Shown: positions 42,627 through 53,211 of the stretch, piece after piece
Position numbering within the stretch: the stretch's first letter is position 1
How the letters are laid out: every line of letters begins with the position of its first letter
Assembly: GCF_900290235.1 (NCBI RefSeq)
Contig: NZ_OLMK01000036.1
Location: forward strand, 1-64,000
Length of the DNA: 64,000 nucleotides
Reading direction: 5' to 3'
From: Streptomyces sp. MA5143a
GTDB taxonomy: Bacteria > Actinomycetota > Actinomycetes > Streptomycetales > Streptomycetaceae
The notes under the pieces: generated by a model
Told to the model about the DNA's origin: nothing
Databases searched by the model: none
The model's input: the letters and a program-made list of their open reading frames with translations, nothing else
Program-made: the position numbers and the translations under genes

Positions 42627-42812
42627 ATGAGCAACTGGCGCAAGTCGTCCCACTCCGGCGAAGGCGACGGTGATAACTGCGTGGAGATAGCCACCTCCCC
42701 CACCCACATAGCCGTCCGCGACTCCAAAACCCCCACCGCCCGCACCCTCACCTTCCCCGTCGCCGCCTTCGCCCCCTTCCTCGAAGCCCTGAAGGCGCGC
42801 CCCCGCCGCTGA
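42627..42812 (+). CDS. DUF397 protein, partner of the WhiJ-like regulator
   Basis: A 61-residue protein starting NWRKSSHSGEGDGDNCVEIA, with VAVRDSK-like IAVRDSKTP and PFLEALK, the complete DUF397 pattern. ATG 42627 has GAGG 7 nt upstream; a GTG at 42615 overlaps the previous stop and is a weaker choice. Co-transcribed with the preceding gene. Confidence 0.88.
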   Translation: MSNWRKSSHSGEGDGDNCVEIATSPTHIAVRDSKTPTARTLTFPVAAFAPFLEALKARPRR

Positions 42813-42839
42813 CCGTTCCCGGGGCGCAGCCGGAAAACG

Positions 42840-42874
42840 GCCGAGGCCCGCCGCACCCCCCAGGGGGCCTCGGC
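42840..42874. terminator. Terminator hairpin between convergent DUF397 and glycosidase genes
   Basis: GCCGAGGCCC at 42840-42849 pairs perfectly with GGGCCTCGGC at 42865-42874, loop 15 nt. It lies between two converging genes and may serve both. Confidence 0.7.
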
Positions 42875-42891
42875 GGACCTCGACGGTCGGC

Positions 42892-45800
42892 TCAGGACGT
42901 GAACGGCGTGGACCCGTCCTCCGCCGTGATGCTCCACAGATGGTCGGCGGTCCCGTTGTCGTCCCATTGCAGGGCCGGAGCCCCGGACGCCTTGGACATC
43001 CCGTCGATCCCCAGCACCAGCCCGCTGTTCTTGTTGACGATCTTGGCGTAGCCACCGCCCGCGTCGACGATCGACCACAGATGGTCGGGGGTCAGCGTGT
43101 CCCCCCACTGCAACGCCGCCGCGCCGGCGGTCTTGGACGCGTCCTTGACGCCGAGGACCTGACCGCTGTTGGTGTTGAAGATCTTGTAGTAGCCGTTCTC
43201 GGCCGGAACGATCCTCCACCAGTGGTTGGCGCTGTCACTGGCGCTCTGCTGCTGGACGGCGCCACCGGCGGCGATCGAGGAACCGGCGATCCCGAGCTCC
43301 AGGACGCTGTTCTTGTTGACGATCTTCACCCGCGGTGTCTCCGGGTACCAGGACTCCAACTCGGTGACGCCGACGAACTTGCCCGCCTGCGGGGTGAAGA
43401 CCACCCGGAACTGGGAGGTCGTGATCGTCGGGAAGGTCACCTCGTTGGCGTTGTTCGCGGCCGGGGTCGCCGGACTCTTCGTCTGGCCCGGGACGTTCAC
43501 CCACGCCCCGTCCTTGAGGTACTGGACGGTGTAGCTCGCCGGGACGCGGATGTTCGCGCCGTCGTCGTAGGTGTAGAACTTCACCTCGTTGATCTTGCGG
43601 GGCGCCCCGAAGTCGACGCCGAGGTGGTCGGTGGCGTTCGGCGAGCCGGAGTTGGTCCACCGGTCGTCGGGGATCTTGTCGTAGCGGATCCAGCCGTCCG
43701 TGGCCCGCAGCGGCGCGTCGAACGTGGTGGGCTTGCAGGTCTGGCCACTGTGGCAGTGCGGGCCGTTGGAGACGGTGTTGGTGTAGGAGGCGAAGGCCTT
43801 CGGGTAGGGCTGGGTGATGGCGCGGCCCAGCCAGTCCTGCTCGGCCGTGAGCGGGTTGGCCGCCACGTTCATCAGCCGCGGGGGCTGCGCCGGGGTGACG
43901 GGGGCGGCCACGTTCACGGTGGTGTTGCCGACCGTCGAGGACTGGTGGATGCGGACGCCGTCCTGGAAGATCTGGAGCCCGCTGCCCTTGCCGTAGTGCG
44001 AGCCGTCCCGGTCCCAGCGGATCGAGTAGGTGTGGCCGTGGTACGGGAGGCTCTCCACCGCGAAGTAGTCCCAGCCCGACGGGACCAGCGGCTTCAGCAC
44101 CAGCGTGTTGTTCGCCTGCGGCTTGATGCCCAGCAGACCGGTGAGCACCAGGTCGTTGAAGCTGGAGTGGTTGTAGTTCTCGCTGAAGTTGAACCCGTCG
44201 TAGATCCACTCGCCGGTGTCACCGTTGGCGGCCTCGGCGATGTAGGGCTTGCCGTCCTTGTGCTGGAGGTCGGCGAACTGGGCCAGCATCGTCTGGTAGT
44301 CGCTCTTGGTGACGAAGCTCTGCGCGGGATAGTCCTGGAGCAGGTTCGCGAGACCCGTCAGGACCTGGCTGGTCTGGAACGGCCAGCTCGGACCGTTCCA
44401 GTGGCAGCAGTTGGCGTCGTCGCGCTTCTGCTGGGCGGGTATCGCCTGGTAGTTGAAGTACGGGTTCGCGGTGATCCGGTCGATCTCGGCGAAGCTCGTG
44501 CCCTTGGCGAACTTCAGCGTGTTGGCCCCGGCCTTCATGGGGACCTGCACGGTCACGGACTGTGTCTCGGAGAACTTCTGCCAGGCCCCGGTGGGTGCGT
44601 AGCCGACCGTGATCGGGTTCGCGGTGTCGTCGTTCACGATCAGCTTGTGGGTCGACGTGCCGGACGTGCCGTTGGCGTAGTGCACGGTCACGGGGTACGT
44701 CCCGGCGCCGGGCGCGTTCACGGTGAAGGCGACGTAACTGTCGTCGAAGTCGATCTGGCCGACGTACTTGCCGTTGGAGGCCGTGGACCCGTTGAAGATG
44801 TTCGCGTGGTTGACGGTGGCCTGCTCGGCCTCGAAGTCGTGCACCCGCTCCAGCGTCGTGGGCCCGAACGGCGCCTTGAACCGCTTGGGATCGTTCAGGT
44901 ACTTCCACGCCGACGAGTACTGGGCGTCGGGCAGGTTGAACGCCCAGGGGGCGTAGCCCATCAGCTCCCGCCAGGTCGTCCTGGTCTGCTTCAGGGTGCC
45001 GTTGGTGCTGTCCGTGTTGTAGACCTGCATGAAGAAGTTGCGCTGCGGGTCCCACAGCGAGTTCTGCACGGCCGACTTGAGCTGTGCGGCCTTGGCGTCG
45101 TAGTCGTCCGCGGTCGCCGTGTCGCCGTTCATGGCGGCGATCTTGCTGATCGCCTGGGCGGCGGCGTACATGTACGCGTTGATGGTGGGCCGGTAGCCAC
45201 GGCCTCCGCTGAACCAGTTGCTGCTGTGCATCGACGTCTCGGTGTACTCCGTGGCGTCGGACAGCGGGCTCTGGTGGAAGAGGTCGCTGGTGGACTGCGT
45301 GCCGTCGACCGTGATGTCGTTGTTGAAGTTGGAGTCCCACCGCTTGTACAGCGCGATGAGGTGGGGGAGCGCGGACTTGATCTGCGCGGCGTCCCCGGTG
45401 ACGAGGTACCGCTGGTACGCGGCACTCGTGATCCACTCGCTGAAGTTGCGTACGCCCGAGTTGCCCGCCCCGCGCAGCCAGAAGTCCAGGTAGTCACCCG
45501 CGTAGTCCCGGTTGTGCAGCCAGCGGCCGTCCAGCAGGTGGTAGCCGGTGGCGTCCGGGAGCGCGGTGTACGGGTTCCCGGCGTAGCCGATCGGGACGTC
45601 GTACTCGGTCGACACGTACCCGGTGCCCGGCACCGTGTAGCGCAGCGCGCGCTTGAAGGTGCTCCACCGGTAGTAGTAGACGTCGTCGATGTCGTTGTCG
45701 GGGGTGTCGAGGAACGGGATGTTGTCCTTGTACCACTGGGGCTCGTCGAGCTGGTTGGCCGCGAGGATCGCGTCCTTGTCCAGCGCGACGGCGTCGGGGT

Positions 45801-45912
45801 CGTCGGCGGCCTGCGCGGACGTCGCGCCCGGCCCGGCGGACAGCAGACTGATGGACAGCACCGAGCCGCACAGGGCGGCGAGGGCGCGGCTGCGTCTGAG
45901 GCGGTAACGCAC
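42892..45912 (-). CDS. Secreted multi-domain glycoside hydrolase with CBM and ricin-type lectin domains
   Basis: A 1006-residue extracellular enzyme. GTG 45912 has GGAGG 8 nt upstream and is followed by a signal peptide ending near residue 36 (SAQAA). The (alpha/alpha)6 catalytic part is built from about 60-350 and 480-650 (ATEYTETSMHSSNWFSGGRGYRPTINAYMYAAAQAI; NCCHWNGPSWPFQTSQVLTGLANLL; WIYDGFNFSENYNHSSFND), similar to MGH1-type/GH63-like glycosidases. A CBM6/35-like beta-domain sits inside it at about 354-477. An F5/8-type C domain (about 695-860) and a ricin-type QxW lectin domain (VKIVNKNSVLELGIAG...NHWWRIVP repeats) complete it. The substrate is probably a plant or fungal polysaccharide; it cannot be named here. 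Confidence 0.82.
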   Translation of the reverse strand: MRYRLRRSRALAALCGSVLSISLLSAGPGATSAQAADDPDAVALDKDAILAANQLDEPQWYKDNIPFLDTPDNDIDDVYYYRWSTFKRALRYTVPGTGYVSTEYDVPIGYAGNPYTALPDATGYHLLDGRWLHNRDYAGDYLDFWLRGAGNSGVRNFSEWITSAAYQRYLVTGDAAQIKSALPHLIALYKRWDSNFNNDITVDGTQSTSDLFHQSPLSDATEYTETSMHSSNWFSGGRGYRPTINAYMYAAAQAISKIAAMNGDTATADDYDAKAAQLKSAVQNSLWDPQRNFFMQVYNTDSTNGTLKQTRTTWRELMGYAPWAFNLPDAQYSSAWKYLNDPKRFKAPFGPTTLERVHDFEAEQATVNHANIFNGSTASNGKYVGQIDFDDSYVAFTVNAPGAGTYPVTVHYANGTSGTSTHKLIVNDDTANPITVGYAPTGAWQKFSETQSVTVQVPMKAGANTLKFAKGTSFAEIDRITANPYFNYQAIPAQQKRDDANCCHWNGPSWPFQTSQVLTGLANLLQDYPAQSFVTKSDYQTMLAQFADLQHKDGKPYIAEAANGDTGEWIYDGFNFSENYNHSSFNDLVLTGLLGIKPQANNTLVLKPLVPSGWDYFAVESLPYHGHTYSIRWDRDGSHYGKGSGLQIFQDGVRIHQSSTVGNTTVNVAAPVTPAQPPRLMNVAANPLTAEQDWLGRAITQPYPKAFASYTNTVSNGPHCHSGQTCKPTTFDAPLRATDGWIRYDKIPDDRWTNSGSPNATDHLGVDFGAPRKINEVKFYTYDDGANIRVPASYTVQYLKDGAWVNVPGQTKSPATPAANNANEVTFPTITTSQFRVVFTPQAGKFVGVTELESWYPETPRVKIVNKNSVLELGIAGSSIAAGGAVQQQSASDSANHWWRIVPAENGYYKIFNTNSGQVLGVKDASKTAGAAALQWGDTLTPDHLWSIVDAGGGYAKIVNKNSGLVLGIDGMSKASGAPALQWDDNGTADHLWSITAEDGSTPFTS

Positions 45913-45943
45913 AGAGAGTCCTCCGTCGGGCACTCATGCGGCG

Positions 45944-45980
45944 GTTCGAAATGTTCGATATGACGAACGCTGTTCGAAAT
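45944..45980. promoter_or_regulatory. Clustered TTCGAA-type operator upstream of the glycosidase
   Basis: GTTCGAAAT (45944-45952) is followed directly by GTTCGATAT (45953-45961), an inverted GACGAAC (45962-45968) and another GTTCGAAAT (45972-45980). The about 9-bp phasing and AT-rich composition suggest a repressor site over the promoter. Confidence 0.6.
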
Positions 45981-46075
45981 TCTGCGAGACCGTAGTGACA
46001 GGCCGGAAGGAAAGTCAATAGGGGTGTTCGCGGTGAGCCAACCGCGTTGTCGGACCCGGGCGGTAGCGTCGGATC

Positions 46076-48334
46076 ATGGTGGCGAATCAGACGGGGACCG
46101 GCGAACGCCGGCTCGCCGTGCTCGAAGGCGTGCTGGAGCGCATCACGTACGCCAACGAGGAGAACGGCTACACGGTCGCCCGCGTGGACACCGGCCGCGG
46201 CGGCGGTGATCTGCTGACCGTCGTCGGCGCGCTCCTCGGCGCCCAGGTCGGCGAGTCGCTGCGCATGGAGGGCCGTTGGGGCTCCCACCCGCAGTACGGC
46301 AAGCAGTTCACCGTGGAGAACTACACCACCGTCCTGCCGGCCACCGTCCAGGGCATCCGCAGATACCTCGGCTCCGGCCTGGTCAAGGGCATCGGGCCCG
46401 TCTTCGCCGACCGCATCACCCAGCACTTCGGCCTGGACACGCTCCAGATCATCGAGGAGGAGCCGAAGCGCCTCATCGAGGTACCCGGTCTCGGACCCAA
46501 GCGCACGAAGAAGATCGCCGACGCCTGGGAGGAGCAGAAGGCGATCAAGGAGGTGATGCTGTTCCTCCAGACGGTCGAGGTGTCCACGTCCATCGCCGTG
46601 CGCATCTACAAGAAGTATGGCGACGCCTCGATCGGAGTCGTGAAGAACCAGCCGTACCGCCTCGCCGCCGACGTCTGGGGCATCGGCTTCCTCACCGCCG
46701 ACAAGATCGCCCAGTCCGTCGGCATACCGCACGACAGCCCGGAGCGCGTCAAGGCGGGCCTCCAGTACGCCCTGTCGCAGTCCACCGACCAGGGCCACTG
46801 CTTCCTCCCCGAGGAGCGGCTGATCGCCGACGCGGTCAAGCTCCTCCAGGTCGACACGGGCCTCGTCATCGAGTGCCTGGCCGAACTCGCCCAGCCGGAC
46901 GAGGAGTCGGGCGAGCCCGGAGTCGTACGGGAGAAGGTCCCCGGCCCCGACCCCGGCTCGGACCCGGTCACCGCCATCTACCTGGTCCCCTTCCACCGCG
47001 CCGAACTCTCCCTGTCCGCCCAGGTGTCGCGCCTGCTGCGCACGGACGAGGACCGCATGCCCGGCTTCCGTGACGTGGCGTGGGACAAGGCGCTGTCCTG
47101 GCTCCAGGGCCGTACGGGCGCGGAGCTGGCCCCCGAGCAGGAGGCCGCCGTCCGGCTCGCGCTCACCGAGAAGGTGGCCGTGCTGACCGGCGGCCCCGGC
47201 TGCGGCAAGTCCTTCACGGTCCGCTCGATCGTGGAGCTCGCCCGCGCCAAGAAGGCCAAGGTCGTTCTCGCCGCCCCCACCGGCCGCGCCGCCAAACGCC
47301 TCGCCGAACTGACCGGCGCCGAGGCGTCCACCGTCCACCGCCTGCTGGAGCTGAAGCCCGGCGGCGACGCGGCCTACGACAGGGACCGTCCCCTCGACGC
47401 GGACCTGGTGGTCGTCGACGAGGCGTCCATGCTGGACCTCCTCCTCGCCAACAAGCTGGTCAAGGCGGTGCCCCCGGGCGCGCACCTGCTGTTCGTCGGG
47501 GACGTCGACCAGTTGCCCAGTGTCGGCGCCGGCGAGGTCCTGCGCGATCTGCTCGCCGACGGCAGTCCCGTGCCCGCGGTGCGCCTCACCAAGGTGTTCC
47601 GGCAGGCCCAGCAGTCCGGTGTGGTGACCAACGCGCACCGGATCAACTCCGGGCACCACCCGGTCACCGACGGCATGAAGGACTTCTTCCTCTTCGTCGA
47701 GGAGGACACGGAGGCCGCCGGGCGGCTCACGGTGGATGTGGCGGCCCGTCGGATTCCGGCCAAGTTCGGTCTGGACCCCCGGCGGGACGTCCAGGTGCTC
47801 GCGCCGATGCACCGGGGCCCGGCCGGCGCCGGCACCCTCAACGGCCTGTTGCAGCAGGCCATCACCCCGGCCCGCCCCGACCTGCCCGAGAAGCGGTTCG
47901 GCGGCCGGGTCTTCCGCGTCGGCGACAAGGTCACCCAGATCCGCAACAACTACGAGAAGGGCGCCAACGGCGTCTTCAACGGCACCGTCGGCGTGGTCAC
48001 CGCGCTCGACCCGGTCGACCAGCGGCTGACGGTCCTCACCGACGAGGACGAGGAGGTGCCGTACGACTTCGACGAGCTGGACGAACTGGCGCACGCCTAC
48101 GCGGTGACCATCCACCGCTCCCAGGGCAGCGAGTACCCGGCGGTGGTCGTCCCCGTCACCACCGGCGCCTGGATGATGCTCCAGCGCAATCTGCTCTACA
48201 CAGCGGTGACCCGGGCGAAGAAACTGGTCGTCCTCGTCGGCTCCCGCAAGGCCCTCGGCCAGGCGGTGCGCACGGTGTCCGCGGGCCGGCGGTATACGGC
48301 CCTCGACTTCCGGCTCGCGCCCCGGGCCCTGTAG
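46076..48334 (+). CDS. recD2: ATP-dependent RecD-like DNA helicase (RecD2)
   Basis: A 752-residue 5'-3' helicase of superfamily 1B. The N-terminal OB-like domain (ITYANEENGYTVARV) and helix-hairpin-helix region (VPGLGPKRTKKIADAW, DVWGIGFLTADKIAQSVGI) are those of RecD2. The motor starts at Walker A GGPGCGKS near residue 371, with VVDEASMLD, GDVDQLPSVGAGEVLRDL and the C-terminal VTIHRSQGSEYPAVVVP and LYTAVTRAKKLVVLVGS. This organism group usually also has AdnAB; RecD2 acts in replication-fork and break repair. Stand-alone gene. Confidence 0.93.
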   Translation: MVANQTGTGERRLAVLEGVLERITYANEENGYTVARVDTGRGGGDLLTVVGALLGAQVGESLRMEGRWGSHPQYGKQFTVENYTTVLPATVQGIRRYLGSGLVKGIGPVFADRITQHFGLDTLQIIEEEPKRLIEVPGLGPKRTKKIADAWEEQKAIKEVMLFLQTVEVSTSIAVRIYKKYGDASIGVVKNQPYRLAADVWGIGFLTADKIAQSVGIPHDSPERVKAGLQYALSQSTDQGHCFLPEERLIADAVKLLQVDTGLVIECLAELAQPDEESGEPGVVREKVPGPDPGSDPVTAIYLVPFHRAELSLSAQVSRLLRTDEDRMPGFRDVAWDKALSWLQGRTGAELAPEQEAAVRLALTEKVAVLTGGPGCGKSFTVRSIVELARAKKAKVVLAAPTGRAAKRLAELTGAEASTVHRLLELKPGGDAAYDRDRPLDADLVVVDEASMLDLLLANKLVKAVPPGAHLLFVGDVDQLPSVGAGEVLRDLLADGSPVPAVRLTKVFRQAQQSGVVTNAHRINSGHHPVTDGMKDFFLFVEEDTEAAGRLTVDVAARRIPAKFGLDPRRDVQVLAPMHRGPAGAGTLNGLLQQAITPARPDLPEKRFGGRVFRVGDKVTQIRNNYEKGANGVFNGTVGVVTALDPVDQRLTVLTDEDEEVPYDFDELDELAHAYAVTIHRSQGSEYPAVVVPVTTGAWMMLQRNLLYTAVTRAKKLVVLVGSRKALGQAVRTVSAGRRYTALDFRLAPRAL

Positions 48335-48402
48335 CCCCCAGGATCTAGGGAGGGGACCGATCGAAGGGCCCTCTCGCGACTCCCCGGCGTCACGTGAGTG
48401 AA

Positions 48403-48418
48403 ATTTGATCGATCAAAT
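48403..48418. promoter_or_regulatory. Perfect 16-bp AT-rich palindrome upstream of citrate synthase
   Basis: ATTTGATCGATCAAAT is a perfect palindrome in an otherwise GC-rich region, about 190 bp before the citrate synthase start. This is the form of a dimeric repressor operator. It is the only candidate regulatory site I could find in the 48335-48605 gap. Confidence 0.6.
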
Positions 48419-48605
48419 GAGTCGCAAAGGTCACACAGCCCTTCCAGATGCCGGACGGAGCGGGCAGGATGAGCAAGTTGGCGGCACTCAGTGCCGCCGA
48501 TAGGCCCGATGGTCGACCCCGAGTGCACTCTCCTGAGCCAATTGGGGGATGGTAGAGACAGTCAGGGCACCTCGAAGATGAGGCACTACGTCGGTGAGGG
48601 AAGAC

Positions 48606-49895
48606 GTGAGCGACAACTCTGTAGTACTGCGGTACGGCGACGGCGAGTACACCTACCCGGTGATCGACAGCACCGTCGGCGACAAGGGCTTCGACATCGG
48701 GAAGCTCCGGGCCCATACCGGTCTGGTCACCCTGGACAGCGGTTACGGGAACACCGCCGCCTATAAATCCGCCATCACGTATCTGGACGGCGAGGCGGGC
48801 ATCCTCCGCTACCGCGGCTACCCGATCGAGCAGCTGGCCGAGCGCTCCACCTTCCTGGAGGTCGCCTATCTGCTGATCAACGGCGAGCTCCCGACGGTCG
48901 ACGAGCTCTCCACCTTCAAGAACGAGATCACCCAGCACACGCTGCTGCACGAGGACGTCAAGAACTTCTACCGGGGCTTTCCCCGGGACGCCCACCCGAT
49001 GGCGATGCTGTCCTCCGTGGTCAGCGCCCTGTCGACGTTCTACCAGGACAGCCACAACCCGTTCGACGAGCGGCAGCGCAACCTCTCCACGATCCGTCTG
49101 CTCGCGAAGCTCCCGACGATCGCGGCCTACGCGTACAAGAAGTCGATCGGTCACCCGTTCGTCTACCCGCGCAACGACCTGGGCTACGTCGAGAACTTCC
49201 TGCGCATGACCTTCTCGGTCCCCGCCCAGGAGTACGAGCTCGACCCGGTCGTGGTCTCGGCCCTCGACAAGCTGCTCATCCTCCACGCGGACCACGAGCA
49301 GAACTGTTCGACCTCCACGGTCCGCCTGGTCGGCTCCTCGCAGGCGAACATGTTCGCCTCGATCTCCGCCGGTATCTCCGCGCTGTGGGGTCCGCTGCAC
49401 GGCGGGGCCAACCAGTCCGTGCTGGAGATGCTGGAGGGCATCCGCGACGCCGGCGGCGACGTCGACTCCTTCATCCGCAAGGTGAAGAACAAGGAGGACG
49501 GCGTCCGGCTGATGGGCTTCGGCCACCGGGTCTACAAGAACTTCGACCCGCGCGCCAAGATCATCAAGGCCGCCGCGCACGATGTCCTCTCCGCGCTCGG
49601 CAAGTCCGACGAGCTGCTGGACATCGCCCTGAAGCTGGAGGAGCACGCGCTCTCCGACGACTACTTCGTCTCGCGCAGCCTCTACCCGAACGTGGACTTC
49701 TACACGGGTCTGATCTACCGCGCGATGGGCTTCCCGACCGAGATGTTCACGGTCCTGTTCGCCCTCGGCCGGCTGCCCGGCTGGATCGCCCAGTGGCACG
49801 AGATGATCAAGGAGCCGGGTTCCCGGATCGGTCGTCCGCGCCAGATCTACACGGGCGTCGTCGAGCGCGACTTCGTTCCGGTCGAGGCCCGCTAG
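48606..49895 (+). CDS. gltA: Citrate synthase
   Basis: A 429-residue type II citrate synthase that joins acetyl-CoA and oxaloacetate. The N-terminal beta-region (VVLRYGDGEYTYPVIDS, FDIGKLRAHTGLVTLDSGYGNTAAYKSAITYLDGE) and RYRGYPIEQLAERS are typical. Active-site elements are LHADHEQNCST (His), GFGHRVYKNFDPRA (His) and YPNVDFYTG (Asp). GTG 48606 matches the usual Streptomyces N-terminus SDNSVVLRYG; GTG 48594 is an alternative 4 codons upstream. Confidence 0.94.
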   Translation: MSDNSVVLRYGDGEYTYPVIDSTVGDKGFDIGKLRAHTGLVTLDSGYGNTAAYKSAITYLDGEAGILRYRGYPIEQLAERSTFLEVAYLLINGELPTVDELSTFKNEITQHTLLHEDVKNFYRGFPRDAHPMAMLSSVVSALSTFYQDSHNPFDERQRNLSTIRLLAKLPTIAAYAYKKSIGHPFVYPRNDLGYVENFLRMTFSVPAQEYELDPVVVSALDKLLILHADHEQNCSTSTVRLVGSSQANMFASISAGISALWGPLHGGANQSVLEMLEGIRDAGGDVDSFIRKVKNKEDGVRLMGFGHRVYKNFDPRAKIIKAAAHDVLSALGKSDELLDIALKLEEHALSDDYFVSRSLYPNVDFYTGLIYRAMGFPTEMFTVLFALGRLPGWIAQWHEMIKEPGSRIGRPRQIYTGVVERDFVPVEAR

Positions 49896-49944
49896 GGGCT
49901 CTCCGGAGGCCGTTCTCCGTCGTGGGGTGTGTGGGAGCCGTTCA

Positions 49945-49965
49945 CCCGGTTCCCCGCGCCCCTTT
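49945..49965. repeat. Streptomyces dispersed intergenic element, copy 1
   Basis: GGTTCCCCGCGCCCCTTTCGG matches the common intergenic motif of Streptomyces; an inverse copy (AAGGGGCGCGGGGAACCGCGCG) lies at 58381. It lies just before a terminator. Confidence 0.6.
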
Positions 49966-49986
49966 CGGCTGCTCCGGCACAGAAAA

Positions 49987-50039
49987 GAAGGCGCCCTGCG
50001 CCGCTGGTCCCCCCACGGGCCGGCGAGCAGGGCGCCTTC
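49987..50039. terminator. Terminator hairpin downstream of citrate synthase
   Basis: GAAGGCGCCCTGC at 49987-49999 pairs perfectly with GCAGGGCGCCTTC at 50027-50039, 13-bp stem and 27-nt loop. Confidence 0.75.
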
Positions 50040-50487
50040 CCATGTCCCGGTGCGGATTCCCCCCACGGGATCCGGCCGGGCGTCTGGTGGACCAGCGCCT
50101 GAATCGCTGAGCAGGACGGGTCCGTCCTGCGTATATGAAGTTGTCGTGCGGTGAGGTGCGGTCTGCCGGGACGCGTACGTACGGGAGGGCCGCTCAAAGC
50201 TCCCCGGGTACGTGCCCCGGCAACGCAATTCCGGGAACGTCCCCCAAGACATCCCCAGATGCCAGTCGCGCCCCCCAAGACGCTTCTGACATCGCCAACT
50301 TAGACTCACGAACCCCTTCGTTGGTTACGTTCGCGCCACTGTGATCTGCGTCTCTTGCCTTATGTCCTGAAGATGCGCAAGAGACCCGATACGGCGACCG
50401 AGGCCCCAGCGTAAGGAACATGCGCGAGCCTTGTGAAGAGCTTATGTGAGGCTGCTTCCGGACTCTAGAGGGACTTTTACCCGGTCG
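50040..50487. other. Structured gene-free region between citrate synthase and copper ATPase
   Basis: About 450 bp without a convincing gene. GCAGGACGG-GT-CCGTCCTGC (50111-50130) is a near-perfect palindrome. GTCTCTTGC at 50350-50358 pairs with GCAAGAGAC at 50377-50385. The 50281-50470 part is clearly less GC-rich than the neighbours. It may hold a small RNA or a terminator pair for the converging genes; I see no coding signal. Confidence 0.45.
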
Positions 50488-52761
<2,274 letters not shown>

Positions 52762-52837
52762 GTCCGTGTCCGTGCTTCGGGGAACGTGCGCGGGTGCGGC
52801 CCGGGGCGGGGCGGGGCCCCGCCTGGGCGGGCGGTTC

Positions 52838-53077
52838 TCAGACGGTGCCGACCAGCTCGAAGCCGGCCTCGTCGACGGCGGCGCGCACGGCCTCCTCGTC
52901 GAGCGGGGCGGCCGAGACCACGGTGACCTCGCCGTTGGAGGCGACGGCCTTCACCGAGGAGACACCGGCGATCCCGGAGATCTCACCGGAGACGGCGCCT
53001 TCGCAGTGGCCGCAGCTCATGCCGCTCACCTTGTAGACGGCGGTGACGGAGCCGGGAGTGTCGGTCTGGGCGGTCAT
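52838..53077 (-). CDS. copZ: Copper chaperone CopZ
   Basis: A 79-residue heavy-metal-associated domain protein. YKVSGMSCGHCEGAVSGEISGIAGVSSVKA carries the copper-binding CxxC. GAGGAG lies 8 nt before ATG 53077. It passes Cu+ to the ATPase encoded next in the operon. Confidence 0.92.
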   Translation of the reverse strand: MTAQTDTPGSVTAVYKVSGMSCGHCEGAVSGEISGIAGVSSVKAVASNGEVTVVSAAPLDEEAVRAAVDEAGFELVGTV

Positions 53078-53135
53078 GTCGTTGCTCCTCGTCGGGGTGT
53101 CTGGGATACGGGTAACCCTTCGGATCCCCTACCCT

Positions 53136-53152
53136 ATACCCCTAGGGGGTAT
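53136..53152. promoter_or_regulatory. CsoR-type copper operator
   Basis: ATACCCCTAGGGGGTAT is a near-perfect palindrome, 59 bp upstream of copZ. It matches the known form of actinobacterial CsoR boxes (ATACCCCC-type half-sites). No csoR gene lies in this window. Confidence 0.8.
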
Positions 53153-53211
53153 GAATCCAAGAGAGGTCTGACGCTCGGGGTGGGGCGCGCGGGGGTCAGG
53201 GGGCCCCGGGG

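Noticed and set aside
42940..45963. A 1007-codon plus-strand open frame opposite the glycosidase
   Set aside because: Val/Gly/Arg-rich, no recognised domain; the minus strand has signal peptide and lectin motifs.
45494..48115. An 873-codon minus-strand open frame opposite recD2
   Set aside because: Shadow of recD2; it crosses the glycosidase promoter and has no start signal.
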